Source of the DNA: Azolla caroliniana | Lineage: Eukaryota; Polypodiophyta | NCBI GenBank assembly: GCA_043228905.1 | Contig: JBHGNT010000009.1 | Span: 5,642,001 to 5,706,000 of the forward strand | Length of the DNA: 64,000 nt | Direction: 5' to 3' | Shown here: in pieces, positions 1-10,760 of the stretch | Numbering within the stretch: position 1 is the stretch's first letter | Layout of the letters: each line of letters begins with the position of its first letter | Program-made: the position numbers and the translations under genes | The notes under the pieces: generated by a model | Seen by the model: the letters and a program-made list of their open reading frames with translations, nothing else | Told to the model about the DNA's origin: nothing | The model's database searches: none

Positions 1-747
1 AGAAGACATTGGAACCGAACAAGATCCCAAATCGGATGAGGATGAGGAAGAAACGAAGGAACTAGCAATCAGAAACCAAGAATGGAAATATCCTCTCCGA
101 GAGAGAAGAGCCCCAGAAGATTTCTTCGATGAGGGTGAGCCGGAAAGCTTCGAAGAAGCAAAGAGAGACACCCACAGCCGCAAGTGATTGAGTACCATGC
201 AGGATGAGATGGATTCCCTGCGTGAGAACCACACATATGAACTAACGGAGTTGGCGAAAGGGAAGAGAGCACTCCGGAACAAGTGGGTGTACACGTTGAA
301 ACCGGGAGATGACGGAAATACACCCAGGTATAAGACCCGAATCGTGGTGAAGGGCTTCCAACAGAAGAAAGGAGTGGACTTCGATGAGATCTTTGCCCCA
401 TTAGTAAAGATGACATCCATCCAGACGATATTGGGCATAGCGGCAAACATGGACCTCGAGGTAGAGCAATTGGACGTCAAGACGGCATTCCTACATGGTG
501 ACCTCTAAGAAGAGATCTACATGCATCAAATGGAAGGATTTGAGAGGAAAGGGAAGGCGCACCTGGTGTGCCGGCTGAAGAAGAGCATATACGGACTAAA
601 GAAGGCTCCCTGGTAATGGTACCGGAAGTTCGACTCCTTCATGACCGACCAAGGGTACCACAAGACGAAGGCAGATCACCGTGTGTTTGTGAAGAAATTT
701 GATGGAGGAGATTTTCTGATACTCCTCCTATATGTAGATCATATGTT

Positions 748-1201
748 GATCGTCGGACAAGACCAAGGCAAGATTCGGATGCTCAAGAAGGCTCTGAACC
801 AGACCTTCTCAATAAAAGACTTGGGGCGGGCAAGATAGATATTGGGAATGCACATCATCCGGGACCGGTCGAAGAAGTTGTGGTTGTCACAGGAGAAGTA
901 TGTGACAAAGGTGCTTCAACGGTTCAACATGTCGGAGGCGAAACCGGTCGGATCAACATTTCCGGCAAACTGCAGATCGTCGGACAAGACCAAGGCAAGA
1001 TTCGGATGCTCAAGAAGGCTCTGAACCAGACCTTCTCAATAAAAGACTTGGGGCGGGCAAGACAGATATTGGGAATGCACATCATCCGGGACCGGTCGAA
1101 GAAGTTGTGGTTGTCACAGGAGAAGTATGTGACAAAGGTGCTTCAACGGTTCAACATGTCGGAGGCGAAACCGGTCGGATCAACATTTCTGGCAAACTGC
1201 A
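748..1201 (+). repeat. 227-bp tandem duplication inside C1 RT
   Basis: Positions 748-974 are repeated almost exactly at 975-1201, both starting gatcgtcggacaagacc. The unit length is not a multiple of three, so the second copy is out of frame with the first. C2 has one copy of this stretch, so the duplication is specific to C1. Confidence 0.93.
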
Positions 1202-1611
1202 AGCTATCCGGAAAACAAAGAACGAGGACAAAGGTGGAGAAGACAGATATGATGAAGATACCATATGCCTCTGCCGTCAAGAGCTTGATGTACATGATGG
1301 TATGTACCCAACGGGATATCAAATATGGAATCGGAGTGGTGATCCGGTTCATGAGCAATCCCAGAAGAGAGCACTAGAACGCGGTCAAGTGGATACTCAG
1401 GTATCTGAAAGGCACCTCGAGTATGTGCCTCTGGTTTAGCTCTGAAAAACCCCAACTCGATGGTTGCACAGATTTGGATATGTTGGTTGATGCAGATACT
1501 AGCTAGTCGACATTTTAGATATGTCATGACTTATGCAGGAGGAGTTGTATCATGGTAGTCGAGGCTGTAGAAGACGGTTGCATTGTAAACCATGGAGGCG
1601 GAGTACATGCT

Positions 1612-1727
1612 AGTTGTAGAAGCCGACAAGGAGATAATCTGGATGAAGGAATTCATCAGAGAGCATGGCAGTTGTAGAAGCCAGCAAGGAGATAATCTGG
1701 ATGAAGGACTTCATCAGAGAGCTAGGG
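1612..1727 (+). repeat. 58-bp tandem duplication in C1 RNase H
   Basis: A stretch beginning agttgtagaagcc at 1612 is repeated from 1670 with a few differences. It lies in the RNase H domain and also shifts the frame. Confidence 0.8.
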
Positions 1728-2001
1728 ATCCAACAGGAGGAATACCGGCTCTACTGTGATAGTCAAAGTGTCATCAACCTTGCAAAGAATGCGGCCTACC
1801 ATTCCTGGACGAAACATATCCAGCAAAGGTACCATTGGATCCGGGAGAAAGTAGAAAATCAAGAGTTTGTGATGACGAAGATCCACATGGAGGAGAATGA
1901 GTCGGATATGCTGACCAAGGTGTTGACAACCAACATGCTGGACGCGTGCCTAAAGCGGATCGGGCTAACAAGTCATCCCATGCCGGAGTGAAGGGGGAGA
2001 T

Positions 2002-2545
2002 TGTTGGGAAATTGGTCTCACCAGATGGGACCCGGTGATGAATGAAGAGGACCCGGTGAGAAACGAAAGAGATTCGGAAACCGGAGGAGACCCGATGAGA
2101 ACTGGAAAAGAGACATATTTGTAAATATGTCTTGAGCAAGCCTATTGAGGCTATATTTGTAAATAGCCCTAAGTTCATATAAGTATAAACATGACTTAGG
2201 GCAATCACTTTATGTGTTGCTATTATTGTTGTTATATATTGTTGTACAGAGCGAGAGCGACTTAGAGAGAGTGTGAGATACAGAGAAATACTCTTTTGTA
2301 ACCGCCGGTTGGCGAAGAAACAGAGCTCGAGGTCATTGCCTCCATGTCTCTATTTGTACCCTTTTTTCTTCATAGTGATAGTTGGAGTCTGTGGGCTCCC
2401 GTGGTTTTCCCCATTTAGGGTTTTCCACGTAAACATCCTGTGTACTCTCTTTTGTGCATACTTCTATTCCCATTCATGTGTTGCACTCTTATCTAAGTAA
2501 TTCAAGAGTTGGTCGTGGCTGAGGAGTATTCCATGCTATTCCTCA
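2002..2545 (+). repeat. 3' LTR of copia C1
   Basis: The LTR starts TGTTGGGAAATTGG right after the polypurine tract and ends near ATTCCTCA. It aligns over its length with the C2 and C3 LTRs, including the shared stretches ataagtataaa, tttagggttttccacgtaaacatc and the terminal ggttgtggc-like block. No 5' LTR is in the window, so the target duplication cannot be tested. Confidence 0.88.
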
Positions 2546-2550
2546 CACGT

Positions 2551-3059
2551 TGTCGCGTTGTTACGCGCGTGCGTGTAGAAGGGGCAGGAGCACTAGGGTC
2601 TTGGACCGAGGAGCGAGCGAGAGAGAGAGAGAGAGATTCACAGACACGGAGAAGTGAGAATTAGAGATATATAACGGAACACTTAATTACAATGACAAGA
2701 GATTACAAACTCCGACGGTTACAACCGTCAAGGCGGCAATGGGCCCGACACGGGGACCCTACTCACGCACACAGGCAGAAAACACTGAACCCAGAGAAAC
2801 GCGGAAGGAAAGGCCTCTGCTGGCAGTGCACGGGCTACCCACGAAGCAGAGGCGTCGAACTCCCAAGCACCCACAGGGAATGACGGTCAGAGGAGGAGAG
2901 AGAGAGTTTGGCCCTCGGTCCTGGAGCACTTCGCCCTCCTTAACGCGCGATCCCCACTCTTCCTTCTCTCCTCTCCTTAAATAGTTCCCAAAAGGGGGTG
3001 CCCCTTTTTCCCTAGTCAAATCGCTTTATTCCCTGTCCATTCTGACAGTGATACGCACA
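2551..3059 (-). repeat. LTR of an unrecognised element (X), minus strand
   Basis: This block has LTR structure when read on the minus strand: it begins TGTGCGTATCACTG, has an AT-rich TATA-like site, a CT tract and an end ACGCGACA. A purine run (gttattagggggat on the minus strand, 3060-3073) sits just outside its start, where a polypurine tract belongs. The flanking 3074-3227 has no recognisable coding sequence. I see no second LTR or pol, so the superfamily is unknown. It is richer in G+C than its surroundings. Confidence 0.5.
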
Positions 3060-3227
3060 ATCCCCCTAATAACTATGTACTACTTAGTATTTACATCAGC
3101 CGATCCATTTATGAATCATGTACAAAATATCAAAATATCAATTCACGCGTCCGTCCGTGTAAGAGCCGGTCCATGCGCCCTTTTCTCCGATTCCGCCTAT
3201 GGCCGGTTTTCTTCACGACAACGTCAC

Positions 3228-3436
3228 TGAAGTTTTTGTATAGGCTCATGTCGATGAAGCATTGTAGGTATGTCATCATCTCCCATGTCGTGGCATCGAT
3301 CTTGTCCGGTTTCTTGTCCCCGAACTATACTGATAGCCAGAGATCTTTGACCACGAGCATGTCCCTCATCTTCGACTTCCACACTGGGTAGTTGGAGCCG
3401 GTGAGCTTGAACATGCTTCTGAATGACTCTTCCATT
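3228..3436 (-). pseudogene. copia gag, 5' fragment (C4)
   Basis: The minus strand reads the start of the family C gag, from a methionine at about 3436 through matches to the FGSMFKLTGSNY and KIDAT regions of C2 and C3, then stops abruptly at 3228 where the sequence changes to the DNA next to LTR X. Only about 70 residues of the capsid precursor remain. It is inverted relative to C1, so it is a separate copy and not part of that element. Confidence 0.85.
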
Positions 3437-3445
3437 TTCTTGTTT

Positions 3446-3905
3446 GCTCTGATTCCAGTTTGTGCGGAATAGCGCTCGGTCACAACCGAGACTAAAACAC
3501 TTTATGAAAGAACAAAACAGAAATTGAGGTTTGTACACTCACACAGAAGAGACAACACAGGATGTTTATGTGGAATAAACCCTAATAAGGGAAGAAATCA
3601 CGGGAGTCCACAGACTCCAACTATCACTATACAAGAAAGGAGGTACAATAGGAGACCTAGAGGCAACGACCTCGAGCTTTGTATCTTCGTCAACAAGCGG
3701 CTTCTCTTCTCTCTCTCTCTCTCTCTATGATACAGCTAACAACAACTCACTCACTAACACTCTAACACTACAAAGTGATTGCCCTAAGTCATATTTATAC
3801 TTATATGAGTTTAAGACTATTTACAAATATAGCCTTTATAGGCACACCAGAAACATATTTGCATATATGTCCCTGGATCTGATTCACACCGGATCCATCT
3901 GGATA
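3446..3905 (-). repeat. 5' LTR and primer site of copia C4 (truncated)
   Basis: The minus strand shows a primer-binding site like TGGAATCAGAGC (3446-3457), one base off the initiator tRNA-Met site, then a family C LTR with the shared ataagtataaatatgactt, CT tract and gttttccac-type blocks. The LTR breaks off near 3905 before its expected TGTTGGGA start. Confidence 0.8.
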
Positions 3906-4895
3906 TCTTCCGAGAATTCTTGATTTTGTTGAAAATCTTGATTGTGCTGAAAATTACTTTGTTGGAAAGACTGATTATTTTGTTGAAAAGCTGGATTTTG
4001 CTAGAATTTATTCTGCTAAAAGGTTTGATTGTTTTGAAAATTATTCTGTTGAGCTTGTAGAAAACTATTTTGTTGGTATCTATTATTGAACGAATTCTGT
4101 TTATTGTGGTTACCCATTTTCCGAAAAAAATTGTCTTACCGGAGCTGTCATTTTATTAAGCAAATTATACTCACATTGCTCGACCGAATGAAGTTTAGAA
4201 TGACATATTGTGCAATGTGTTCATAGACTACACTCGATCGTCGAATGACCAGTATTTAAACAAGTAGTACACTGAACTTCTTGTCGAAATTGTAACTCCT
4301 CCATTGTTGGTAGTGTATGATTTAGTGCTGACATATCCATACTTCGTACATATATCGGTTGCCGGTCCATAGCGATTGCTTTATCAATCACTTGCTCAAT
4401 ATTCTGATTCCGGAAATCGAACACCTTTAGTGTTGTTCGTAATCGTTCTTGAATTGCTTCAAGGAATACATCCTTCAATTCATTGTCTAGAATAGGCCTA
4501 GAAATTTGCAATTGCAAATTCTGAAAACAGATCATGAATTGAGACACCGTTTCCTGATGCTCCTGATACAACGCATAAAATTGCACTATCAAGTCTTTTT
4601 GAGGTATTTGACGATGAAATAACTGCAAAAATTTGTTGTTCAATTGTTCGAATGTTTCGAACCCACGGAGACCATTTTGCGCAAACCAATTAGCGGAATC
4701 CTCCAATGACAAAACGAACTCAACAATGTTCGACTTATCTTCGGCTGTTGCCGACAGTCTTTGAGCTCCATGGTTAATCTCCCATGTTGTCAAAAAATCC
4801 ATCACATGCGCTTCTGCATCAGCTCCCTCGCGGAACTTTGAGTATGGATAAGGCATATTGTCCTCACTCCAGATATCGTAAAATGATACCTCTTC
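3906..4895 (-). pseudogene. Ty3/gypsy-type gag with two zinc knuckles and a Q/N-rich tail (O)
   Basis: The clean part is 211 codons at 4221-4856, and the frame stays open upstream to about 4895. It reads like a retrotransposon capsid: WEINHGAQ, FETFEQLNNKFLQLF, then a CX2CX4HX4C zinc knuckle (CTTCLNTGHSTIEC) near the end. After one in-frame TGA at about 4219 the same frame gives a second CX2CX4HX4C knuckle (CTICHSKLHSVEQC). A shifted frame then runs through repeated FQQN/NQxFQQN segments to 3906. The capsid would package element RNA. I see no pol beside it; the downstream end is cut by copia C4. Assignment to gypsy rests on gag style only. Confidence 0.7.
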
Positions 4896-5121
4896 CAGGT
4901 GATTTTCGTCGGAAGACTAGCTATCAGTTAAATCAGGAAGTACCGACCACCTTCTACTTGTTTCCTATTGTAAGCCCTTAGCCGATTCTGTGTCTAGCGT
5001 CTTCATAACAGAACGCATACGAGGATGTTTACAACCAACTGGTGTATTCGGACCAAACAACATCCATTCGTCTTGTTCTCTACTATGTGCAGATGTAACC
5101 GGGCGTGCCAAAATTATACTG

Positions 5122-5574
5122 TGTTGTTCGGTCGACACTTGCTATTTTGCCGACACAGTATAAGACGAACGTTTGTCTCGAACGTTCTATCAAGAAGTTG
5201 TGGTTAGACGAATAGATATGAAATAGTTGTAAACTTATCGGTGATAACAGACACCGAGATCGTGACTTATGTAATATAGCTTAGAAAGAAATAAACAGAT
5301 GACAAGAAGCAATCCGTACACAAAGATTTCCTAACCAAACTTTATATTACTAAATACAACGATAGATTTTTACAATGCCTTCAGTTCCTTTTATAGGTAA
5401 CCCAAAGGTCTTTTCTCATCAAGAAATCCTACTACTTATACTTAACAAGAATTACAAAACTTCATAACTAACTATGTCCTATTCGGCTATTTACTGAGTC
5501 ATCGATCCGAACTGTCAATCCGACTCCGACTCCGAACATCTTTCTGATACCGACACATTCATACTTGTTCGGAT
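5122..5574 (-). repeat. probable 5' LTR of the O element (boundaries uncertain)
   Basis: On the minus strand the region ends CGAACAACA at 5122. About ten bases further in, a TGGCACGCCCGGT stretch starts that could be a primer-binding site; I could not match it to a tRNA. The outer end is hidden by the LINE fragment at 5575. No second LTR copy is present, so this is inferred from position only. Confidence 0.35.
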
Positions 5575-5815
5575 AACAATACAATGCTCTCTGCCTTTGA
5601 TCATATTCGACCATGCTTTCCACATCTTTTCGATTGAGCCCAATCCTTGCACGAATTTCTCTCACAACCACAGTGTGCACTCTTGATTGCAACATTCATT
5701 GGTAAAGTCCTTGAACATCGAGAGTCGGTACTCACTTTCACACATATCACATGAAATGTAATATTTTTGGTCTCATAGGTAATATTGGAACTCCGACAAC
5801 AATAATATAATCTAT
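5575..5815 (+). pseudogene. 5'-truncated LINE tail (copy 2)
   Basis: This stretch matches the last 240 bp of the LINE at 25709-27179: the end of the reverse-transcriptase ORF (gcctttgatcatattcgacc, then tcttgattgcaacattcattgg) and the 3' tail with aatgtaatatttttggtctc. It ends in a TCTAT-type tail. Strong 5' truncation is the normal result of target-primed reverse transcription. The ORF segment carries indels and is not coding. Confidence 0.9.
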
Positions 5816-6074
5816 TTATATATCTAGGAAAGCATTATTTGCCAAACAATAGATTTAAGCCAAAAGATGGATTTTGTCCCGTGCTTGGGGGAGTCTTCGC
5901 TTTTTTTTCATTAGCAGACTTGATTACCTTTCCCCAAAATCTTGATCCGATCTATGAGTCATCAACCTTCAACCTAGAGGCAGTTGAAAAGTACATCACC
6001 TGAACATTTTTCGACTCTACGTCCTCCATCAATTTCTTCATTCCGCCTTTGCCGAAGTTGGATTTTAGGGGTTG
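5816..6074. other. no recognisable feature
   Basis: Short AT-rich stretch between the LINE tail and the end of the N gag. It may be the 3' side of element N, but I see no motif that shows this. Confidence 0.5.
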
Positions 6075-6858
6075 TTAGGTCTCAGAGGAGTGGATTCTCT
6101 CATTTTGATAGAATATACGGTTTCTTTCTAACGTTTCCTTATGAATTTGACAATCCCTTTTTAGGTGCTCCATGCTATTGCACCATATGCATTGGCGGAT
6201 GAGTTCCCCTTTTTTTCCTTGATTGGGCTTCTTTTCGACACCCGAGCTTTCACCCTTCTCAAGCTTTGTGAACGTGGGTTGTAAATCCCTTGTTTCCTTT
6301 ACCAACTCATTGACAGATGACTCTGGCTCCTTTCCTTTACCAACATCCATTCAGGTTCCTAATTCTTCTTTTGGACATTCTTTGATAGTTTTCATATCCA
6401 TCCTCTATCCTTATTGTGCTCCTTCTTAGTACTTGACAAGCCTTGGGTACCTCCGCCCAATCAGACACCAAACCGATTGTGCTTGTCTTGTCCTCTAGAA
6501 GAATGGTGAGATCTTTTCTAAAAGATTTATCTACCGCTTAACGAATATATCCACCTTCTCTGATTGTAATAGTTGTTGATCACTCTCAGCAACTCTGAGA
6601 CTAAGAGTCCTTTACCCCCTTTCTCAGTCCATTTGAGACAGTTGTTCTTTGACATTCAGGTCCATTCTTCTAGCATATATTCATCAAACAATGCTTGACA
6701 AAACCCGGCTCAATCTTCACAGAATTTGTCCGACAATTCTGTTACCTTCACTCGGAGTTCAAGTGTGCAAACTTGGTTGATATGCAACACAATATGTACT
6801 CTGGTTGCCCCTGTGTTGGCCATCTCATATTCGTAGACCTCGAGGAACTGATTGACGT
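6075..6858 (-). pseudogene. Ty3/gypsy-type gag, main part (N)
   Basis: Read on the minus strand, the gag continues from 8948 across the inserted element A: VNQFLEVYEYEM, then a region with LLEDKTSTIGLVSDWAEV, and a zinc knuckle CIWCNSMEHLKRDC (CX2CX4HX4C) near 6180. It ends at 6075. Several stops and shifts break the middle (one in-frame stop near 6710). The LEDK..GLVSDWAEV block is also found in the gag of element B, so N, A and B share one capsid family. Removing A restores the reading frame at the junction, which shows that A inserted into this gag. No protease or RT follows. Confidence 0.75.
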
Positions 6859-7578
6859 TGTCGTAGTGTATTTCGTACACTACGTGAAAAAGTAAAAATA
6901 ATATAACCGATTTAATTACATATAAATAAATAAAATAAGAATATCAAAACATTTATCACGTGCATAGGGCAAGATTCAAACCCTATACCTCCACATAGCC
7001 AAACCCCAACTTTACCATTATGCTACCTTATCTTTAGTGTTCTATAAATAGATTTAATAACTATAAGTGCTTTATTTGCGCCTACCTTTATTAAAAGGTA
7101 AATCATGTATTTTTAGAGTGCGTGAATCTTTTATAGAAAAACGCAAGCAACTAAAAAGTGACTCATGCACATCTAGCGTGCATGAGCACTATATTTAACA
7201 AATAAAAGCAAGGATTAGAAAAGCATCACATGCACATTTAGTGTGCATGAACATATTAGAAAAAGCATGTAGCTATGCTTAGTCTCTCCCATCACTATAT
7301 AAGGATGGGAAGCACATTGTAGTTTTGTTGATTTTTTTTCTATAATGATCAATCAATCTAAAATATTCGTGGGATTCAGGAATTTGCTAAAATAATTCTC
7401 TCTTACTACCTAAATATTGACTAAATATACTAAACTCGTGGGATTCACGAGATTCTTATCTTATAACTCTTTATACCTATTCTTTACTAGTCTTATTTGT
7501 ATTTTTCTTCCTCCTAGTCCAAAACCTCGGCGGTTCCCACCCGACTCACACAACGATCCGTTGCCGAAAGGCACGACA
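6859..7578 (+). repeat. 5' LTR of A
   Basis: It starts TGTC followed by an 8-bp hairpin (gtagtgta, loop tttcg, tacactac) and ends CACGACA, so the tips form inverted repeats. A TATA box (tatataag) lies at 7296-7303 and an antisense tRNA-like module at 6972-7025. Confidence 0.93.
6972..7025 (-). other. antisense tRNA-like module, A 5' LTR
   Basis: The minus strand has an A box tagcataatgg (7015-7025), fitting TRGYNNARNGG, and a B box ggtttgaatct (6972-6982), 32 bp apart, as in real tRNA genes. The same module is in the 3' LTR at 8339-8392. It is not a usable tRNA because the arms do not fold. Confidence 0.65.
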
Positions 7579-7582
7579 CATT

Positions 7583-7599
7583 TGGTGAACCCGACGTGA
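7583..7599 (+). promoter_or_regulatory. putative primer-binding site of A
   Basis: TGGTGAACCCGACGTGA starts four bases after the 5' LTR. Element B has the identical 17-mer at the same distance from its LTR, so it is conserved. It would pair with a tRNA 3' end ending GGGTTCACCA; I could not name that tRNA. Confidence 0.6.
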
Positions 7600-7616
7600 A
7601 GACGGGTGGCAAGGGG

Positions 7617-8273
7617 ATGGAGAATCAACAAGAGGCGATGAACATGATGATGATGATGGTTGAGCGGATGCAACAAGAACAACGCGCGATGACGGAGATG
7701 AAGGCGGCAATAGAGCGGCTTGTGCGACGAAATGGGGAATTCAACAGAAATGGTGTGTCACGCTATCTACGTGACTACAAGGCGGAGATGATGCGATGTG
7801 GGATACCGGAAGGATTGCAAGTGATATCCTTCAGTCGGGTAGCCACGGATGAGTTACAAGAAAGAATCTACAAGATACGGCAACAAAATCCAACATGGGG
7901 GTCCTTTGAAGAAGCTTTACGAGAGGCATATGACTACGAGAGATCGATCGAACGAGAGCGATCCGGAAAAAAGTCAAGGTTGATGAAGACAAGAAAGAGG
8001 CCAGTAAAAGACACTACCACAAATGACAAGGGCCAAGAATATGACGAGAGAGAACAAAGAATATGGTGGATCGGATGGCGACAATGGTTCGGGTGGAAAG
8101 AATGGGTCTACTCAAAATGGAGAGACAAAGTTGACATAGCGGGACAAACGGAGGATGAAGGGGAGACAACGAGCATCGGCAACTTCGGCACATACCGGAG
8201 GATGTGCGGGTTCGGAGGGGGCGAGTGTCGTAGTGTATTTCGTACACTACATGAAAAAGTAAAAATAATATAA
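7617..8273 (+). CDS. gag-like protein of element A
   Basis: An open frame of 219 codons starts at the first ATG (7617; an upstream GTG at 7596 is in frame) and runs 48 bp into the 3' LTR. The N-terminus is a methionine-rich coiled-coil-like stretch (MNMMMMMVERMQQEQR). The capsid core follows (YLRDYKAEMMRCGIPEG, VATDELQERI, SFEEALREAYDYE). After about residue 120 the frame joins to sequence that in element B lies 1.5 kb downstream, so an internal deletion removed the middle of gag. No zinc knuckle is present. The product would be a capsid-type protein forming particles. It is open but deleted, so whether it works is unknown. Confidence 0.72.
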   Translation: MENQQEAMNMMMMMVERMQQEQRAMTEMKAAIERLVRRNGEFNRNGVSRYLRDYKAEMMRCGIPEGLQVISFSRVATDELQERIYKIRQQNPTWGSFEEALREAYDYERSIERERSGKKSRLMKTRKRPVKDTTTNDKGQEYDEREQRIWWIGWRQWFGWKEWVYSKWRDKVDIAGQTEDEGETTSIGNFGTYRRMCGFGGGECRSVFRTLHEKVKII

Positions 8274-8947
8274 CCGATTTAATTACATATAAATAAATAA
8301 AATAAGAATATCAAAACATTTATCACGTGCATAGGGCAAGATTCAAACCCTATACCTCCACATAGCCAAACCCCAACTTTACCATTATGCTACCTTATCT
8401 TTAGTGTTCTACAAATAGATTTAATATTACTATAAGTGCTTTATTTGCGCCTACCTTTATTAAAAGGTAAATCATGTATTTTTAGAGTGCGTGAATATTT
8501 TATAGAAAAACGCAAGCAACTAAAAAGTGACTCATGCACATCTAGCGTGCATGAGCACTATATTTAGCAAATAAAAGCAAGGATTAGAAAAGCATCACAT
8601 GCACATTTAGTGTGCATGAACATATTAGAAAAAGCATGTAGCTATGCTTAGTCTCTCCCATCACTATATAAGGATGGGAAGCACATTGTAGTTTTGTTGA
8701 TTTTTTTTCTATAATGATCAATCAATCTAAAATATTCGTGGGATTCAGGAATTTGCTAAAATAATTCTCTCTTACTACGTAAATATTGACTAAATATACT
8801 AAACTCGTGGGATTCACGAGATTCTTATCTTATAACTCTTTATACCTATTCTTTACTAGCCTTATTTGTATTTTTTTTCCTCCTAGTCCAAAACCTCGGC
8901 GGTTCCCACCCGACTCACACAACGATCCGGCGCCGAAAGGCACGACA
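8226..8947 (+). repeat. 3' LTR of A
   Basis: Near-identical to 6859-7578 with small indels. It carries the same 5' hairpin, tRNA-like module (8339-8392) and TATA box. It is followed by the target duplication acgt. Confidence 0.93.
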
Positions 8948-9045
8948 ACGTCCTCACCATTAAACTTGTCTATCCACTCGATGACCATGTGTACGGCAAG
9001 TGTTAATTCACTTTCCATCTGGTTCATCGCACTTTGCTCTTACAT
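8948..9045 (-). pseudogene. N gag, N-terminal piece
   Basis: The minus strand starts at a methionine at about 9027 (MNQMESELTLAV, then WIDKFNGEDV) and continues into 6858 after element A is removed. The motif NGED before the next block matches the gag family seen in A and B. Directly upstream the sequence changes to the end of copia M, so the N leader and LTR are missing. Confidence 0.7.
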
Positions 9046-9049
9046 CGTT

Positions 9050-9700
9050 GTCATCAGTTTGTGTTCATTCTAGCAAGCTTGACACATAGCTCAAGCTTTT
9101 CTTTAGAGACTACCTTCATCAACATGTCAGCAACATTTTCATCTATGTGAATTTTCATGAGTTGTCGAAGTTGATCTTCAACTGCCTAGTGCAGCCAATG
9201 ATACCTTACATCAATATGTTTCGTACGAGAATGGTACATCGAGTTCTTGCTTAAATTTATTACACTTTGGCTATCACAAAATATCACATAAGTTAGTTGA
9301 CTTAAACCCAAATCTGAAACAAACATTTTCAACCATCGCATCTCTTTCGCAGCTTCAGTGGCTGCAATATATTCTGCTTCTGTTGTAGACAAAGCAACAC
9401 ACTTTTGCAGCTTAGATTGCCATGATACGGCTCCCCCTACAAATGTAAATAGGTAAGCCGAAGTAGAGTTTCTCCCATCAAGATCCCCTAGCATATCTGA
9501 ATCTGAAAAAGCCTTCAAGAGTTTGTTTAGAATCTCCGAAACATAAACATCATTTTGATGTACCTCTTAAATATCGAAGGATCCATTTTACGACATCCCA
9601 ATGAGACTTACCCGGATTGGAGAGATATCTACTTACAACACTAATGGCATGGGCAATAATTGGCCTTCTGCTAACCATAGCATACATCAATGAGCCAATC
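9050..9700 (-). pseudogene. copia M RNase H
   Basis: Minus-strand 3' end of the M polyprotein. It shows the copia RNase H landmarks SDSDMLGDLDGRNSTSAYLF, then STTEAEYIAA, CDSQSVINLSKN and SRTKHIDVRYHWLH. It continues past a stop at about 9187 to HIDENVADMLMKVVS and ends near 9050. There is no polypurine tract or 3' LTR: the sequence switches straight to the N gag, so the 3' end of M is lost. RNase H would remove the RNA template during cDNA synthesis. Confidence 0.85.
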
Positions 9701-10760
9701 ACTGAAGAGTAAGGAATTGAAGACATCTCTTCTTTCTCTTGCTTGGTATGTGGACAATCTTTTCTACATAAATAAAATGGCTAGCAAGGGGGGTACTTAC
9801 TAGTTCTGCATTATGCATATTAAACCTCTCTAATACTCGTTCTATGTATTTTTCTTGAGAGACCCACAACTTTCCACATTTCCTATTACGAGTAATTTTC
9901 ATGCCTAAAATATGTTTAGCATGGTCTAGATCTTTCATGTCAAAGGCCTTAGATAGATCCAGCTTTAACTTGTTGATATTGTCTACATCTTGTCCTACAA
10001 TTAGCATATTATTGACATACAATAAGATAATTATAAAATTACCATTAGAAAAATGCCGAACATACACACAATGATCTCCATTAGTCTTGGTGTAGTTTTG
10101 ACTCACCATAAATGAGTCAAACCTTCTATATCATTGTCGCGGTGCTTGTTTTAGGCCGTAAAAACTTTTCCTCAACTTGCATACCATATGCCCCTTTCCT
10201 TTATCTTTGAAACCCTCCGGTTATTCCATGTAGATCTCTTCTTTCAAGTCTCCATGCAAGAAAGCAGTCTTTACATCAAGCTGCTCAATCTCAAGATTTA
10301 AAGTGGCTGCCAAACCTAAAACAACTCAAATAGAACTCATTTTCACAACTGGTGAGAATATTTCAGCAAAATCAATACCTTTCTTTTGACCGAAACCTTT
10401 TACAACTAAACGAGCCTTATGTTTTACAAGGTTACCATCACCTTGTTTTAACTTAAACACTCATTTATTTTTCAAAATTTTTCTTCCCTTAGGAAGTTCT
10501 ACTAAATCAAAGGTATTATTTTTCTTTAATGAGTTCATTTCGTCATGCATGGCTTTCATCCAATCATCCTTATCTTTATGGTTTAAAACATCATAATAAC
10601 TTTCAGGCTCCCCCTCGTCAAAGATCAAGACATAATCTGAACTAGGATACCTTATAGATGGTTTTCGTTCTAGGTTGTTCATTGACCACCTCTTGTAAGA
10701 AAGTTTTCTCCCCCCGTTCAAAACTTGGTTGTGGTAAAATATCATCATGATTAGTGTCAA
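9701..10760 (-). pseudogene. copia M reverse transcriptase
   Basis: Minus strand; RT starts near 10760 and includes MKAMHDEMNSLKKNNTFDLV, the RLVVKGFGQKKGI-like region (interrupted by stops near 10200 and 10460) and ILLYVNNMLIVGQD near 10000. The last is the catalytic YVDD box with both aspartates changed to asparagine. Frameshifts and stops break the frame in at least four places. It is a dead copy of the enzyme that copies copia RNA into DNA. Confidence 0.88.

Larger units (their letters stand above)
1..1990 (+). pseudogene. Ty1/copia pol fragment, RT and RNase H (C1)
   Basis: This is the 3' part of a copia polyprotein; the gag, protease and integrase parts lie before the window. It reads the integrase-RT linker, then RT from about 188 (NKWVY, VKGFQQKKGVDFDEIFAP, LDVKTAFLHGDL), the active-site region at 727-760, and RNase H to 1990 with the usual TKHIQQRYHWIREKV end. 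The catalytic YVDD box reads YVDH at about 730-741. In-frame stops occur at about 185, 508, 616 and 837, and a 227-bp duplication breaks the frame. The enzyme would copy element RNA into cDNA in cytoplasmic particles; this copy cannot. The polypurine tract (aagggggag) at 1991-1999 precedes the 3' LTR. Copy C2 in this window is the close relative used for comparison. Confidence 0.93.
6859..8947 (+). mobile_element. gag-only LTR retrotransposon A (TR-GAG-like), complete
   Basis: Two LTRs of 720 and 722 bp (TGTCGTAG...CACGACA) flank an internal region of only 647 bp. The 4-bp target duplication acgt lies at 6855-6858 and 8948-8951. The only coding region is a short gag; there is no protease, RT, RNase H or integrase, so the element must have moved with enzymes from another element. 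Small gag-only LTR elements of this form are known as TR-GAG. The LTRs differ at roughly ten positions by eye, so the insertion is fairly young. It sits inside the N gag. Confidence 0.93.
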
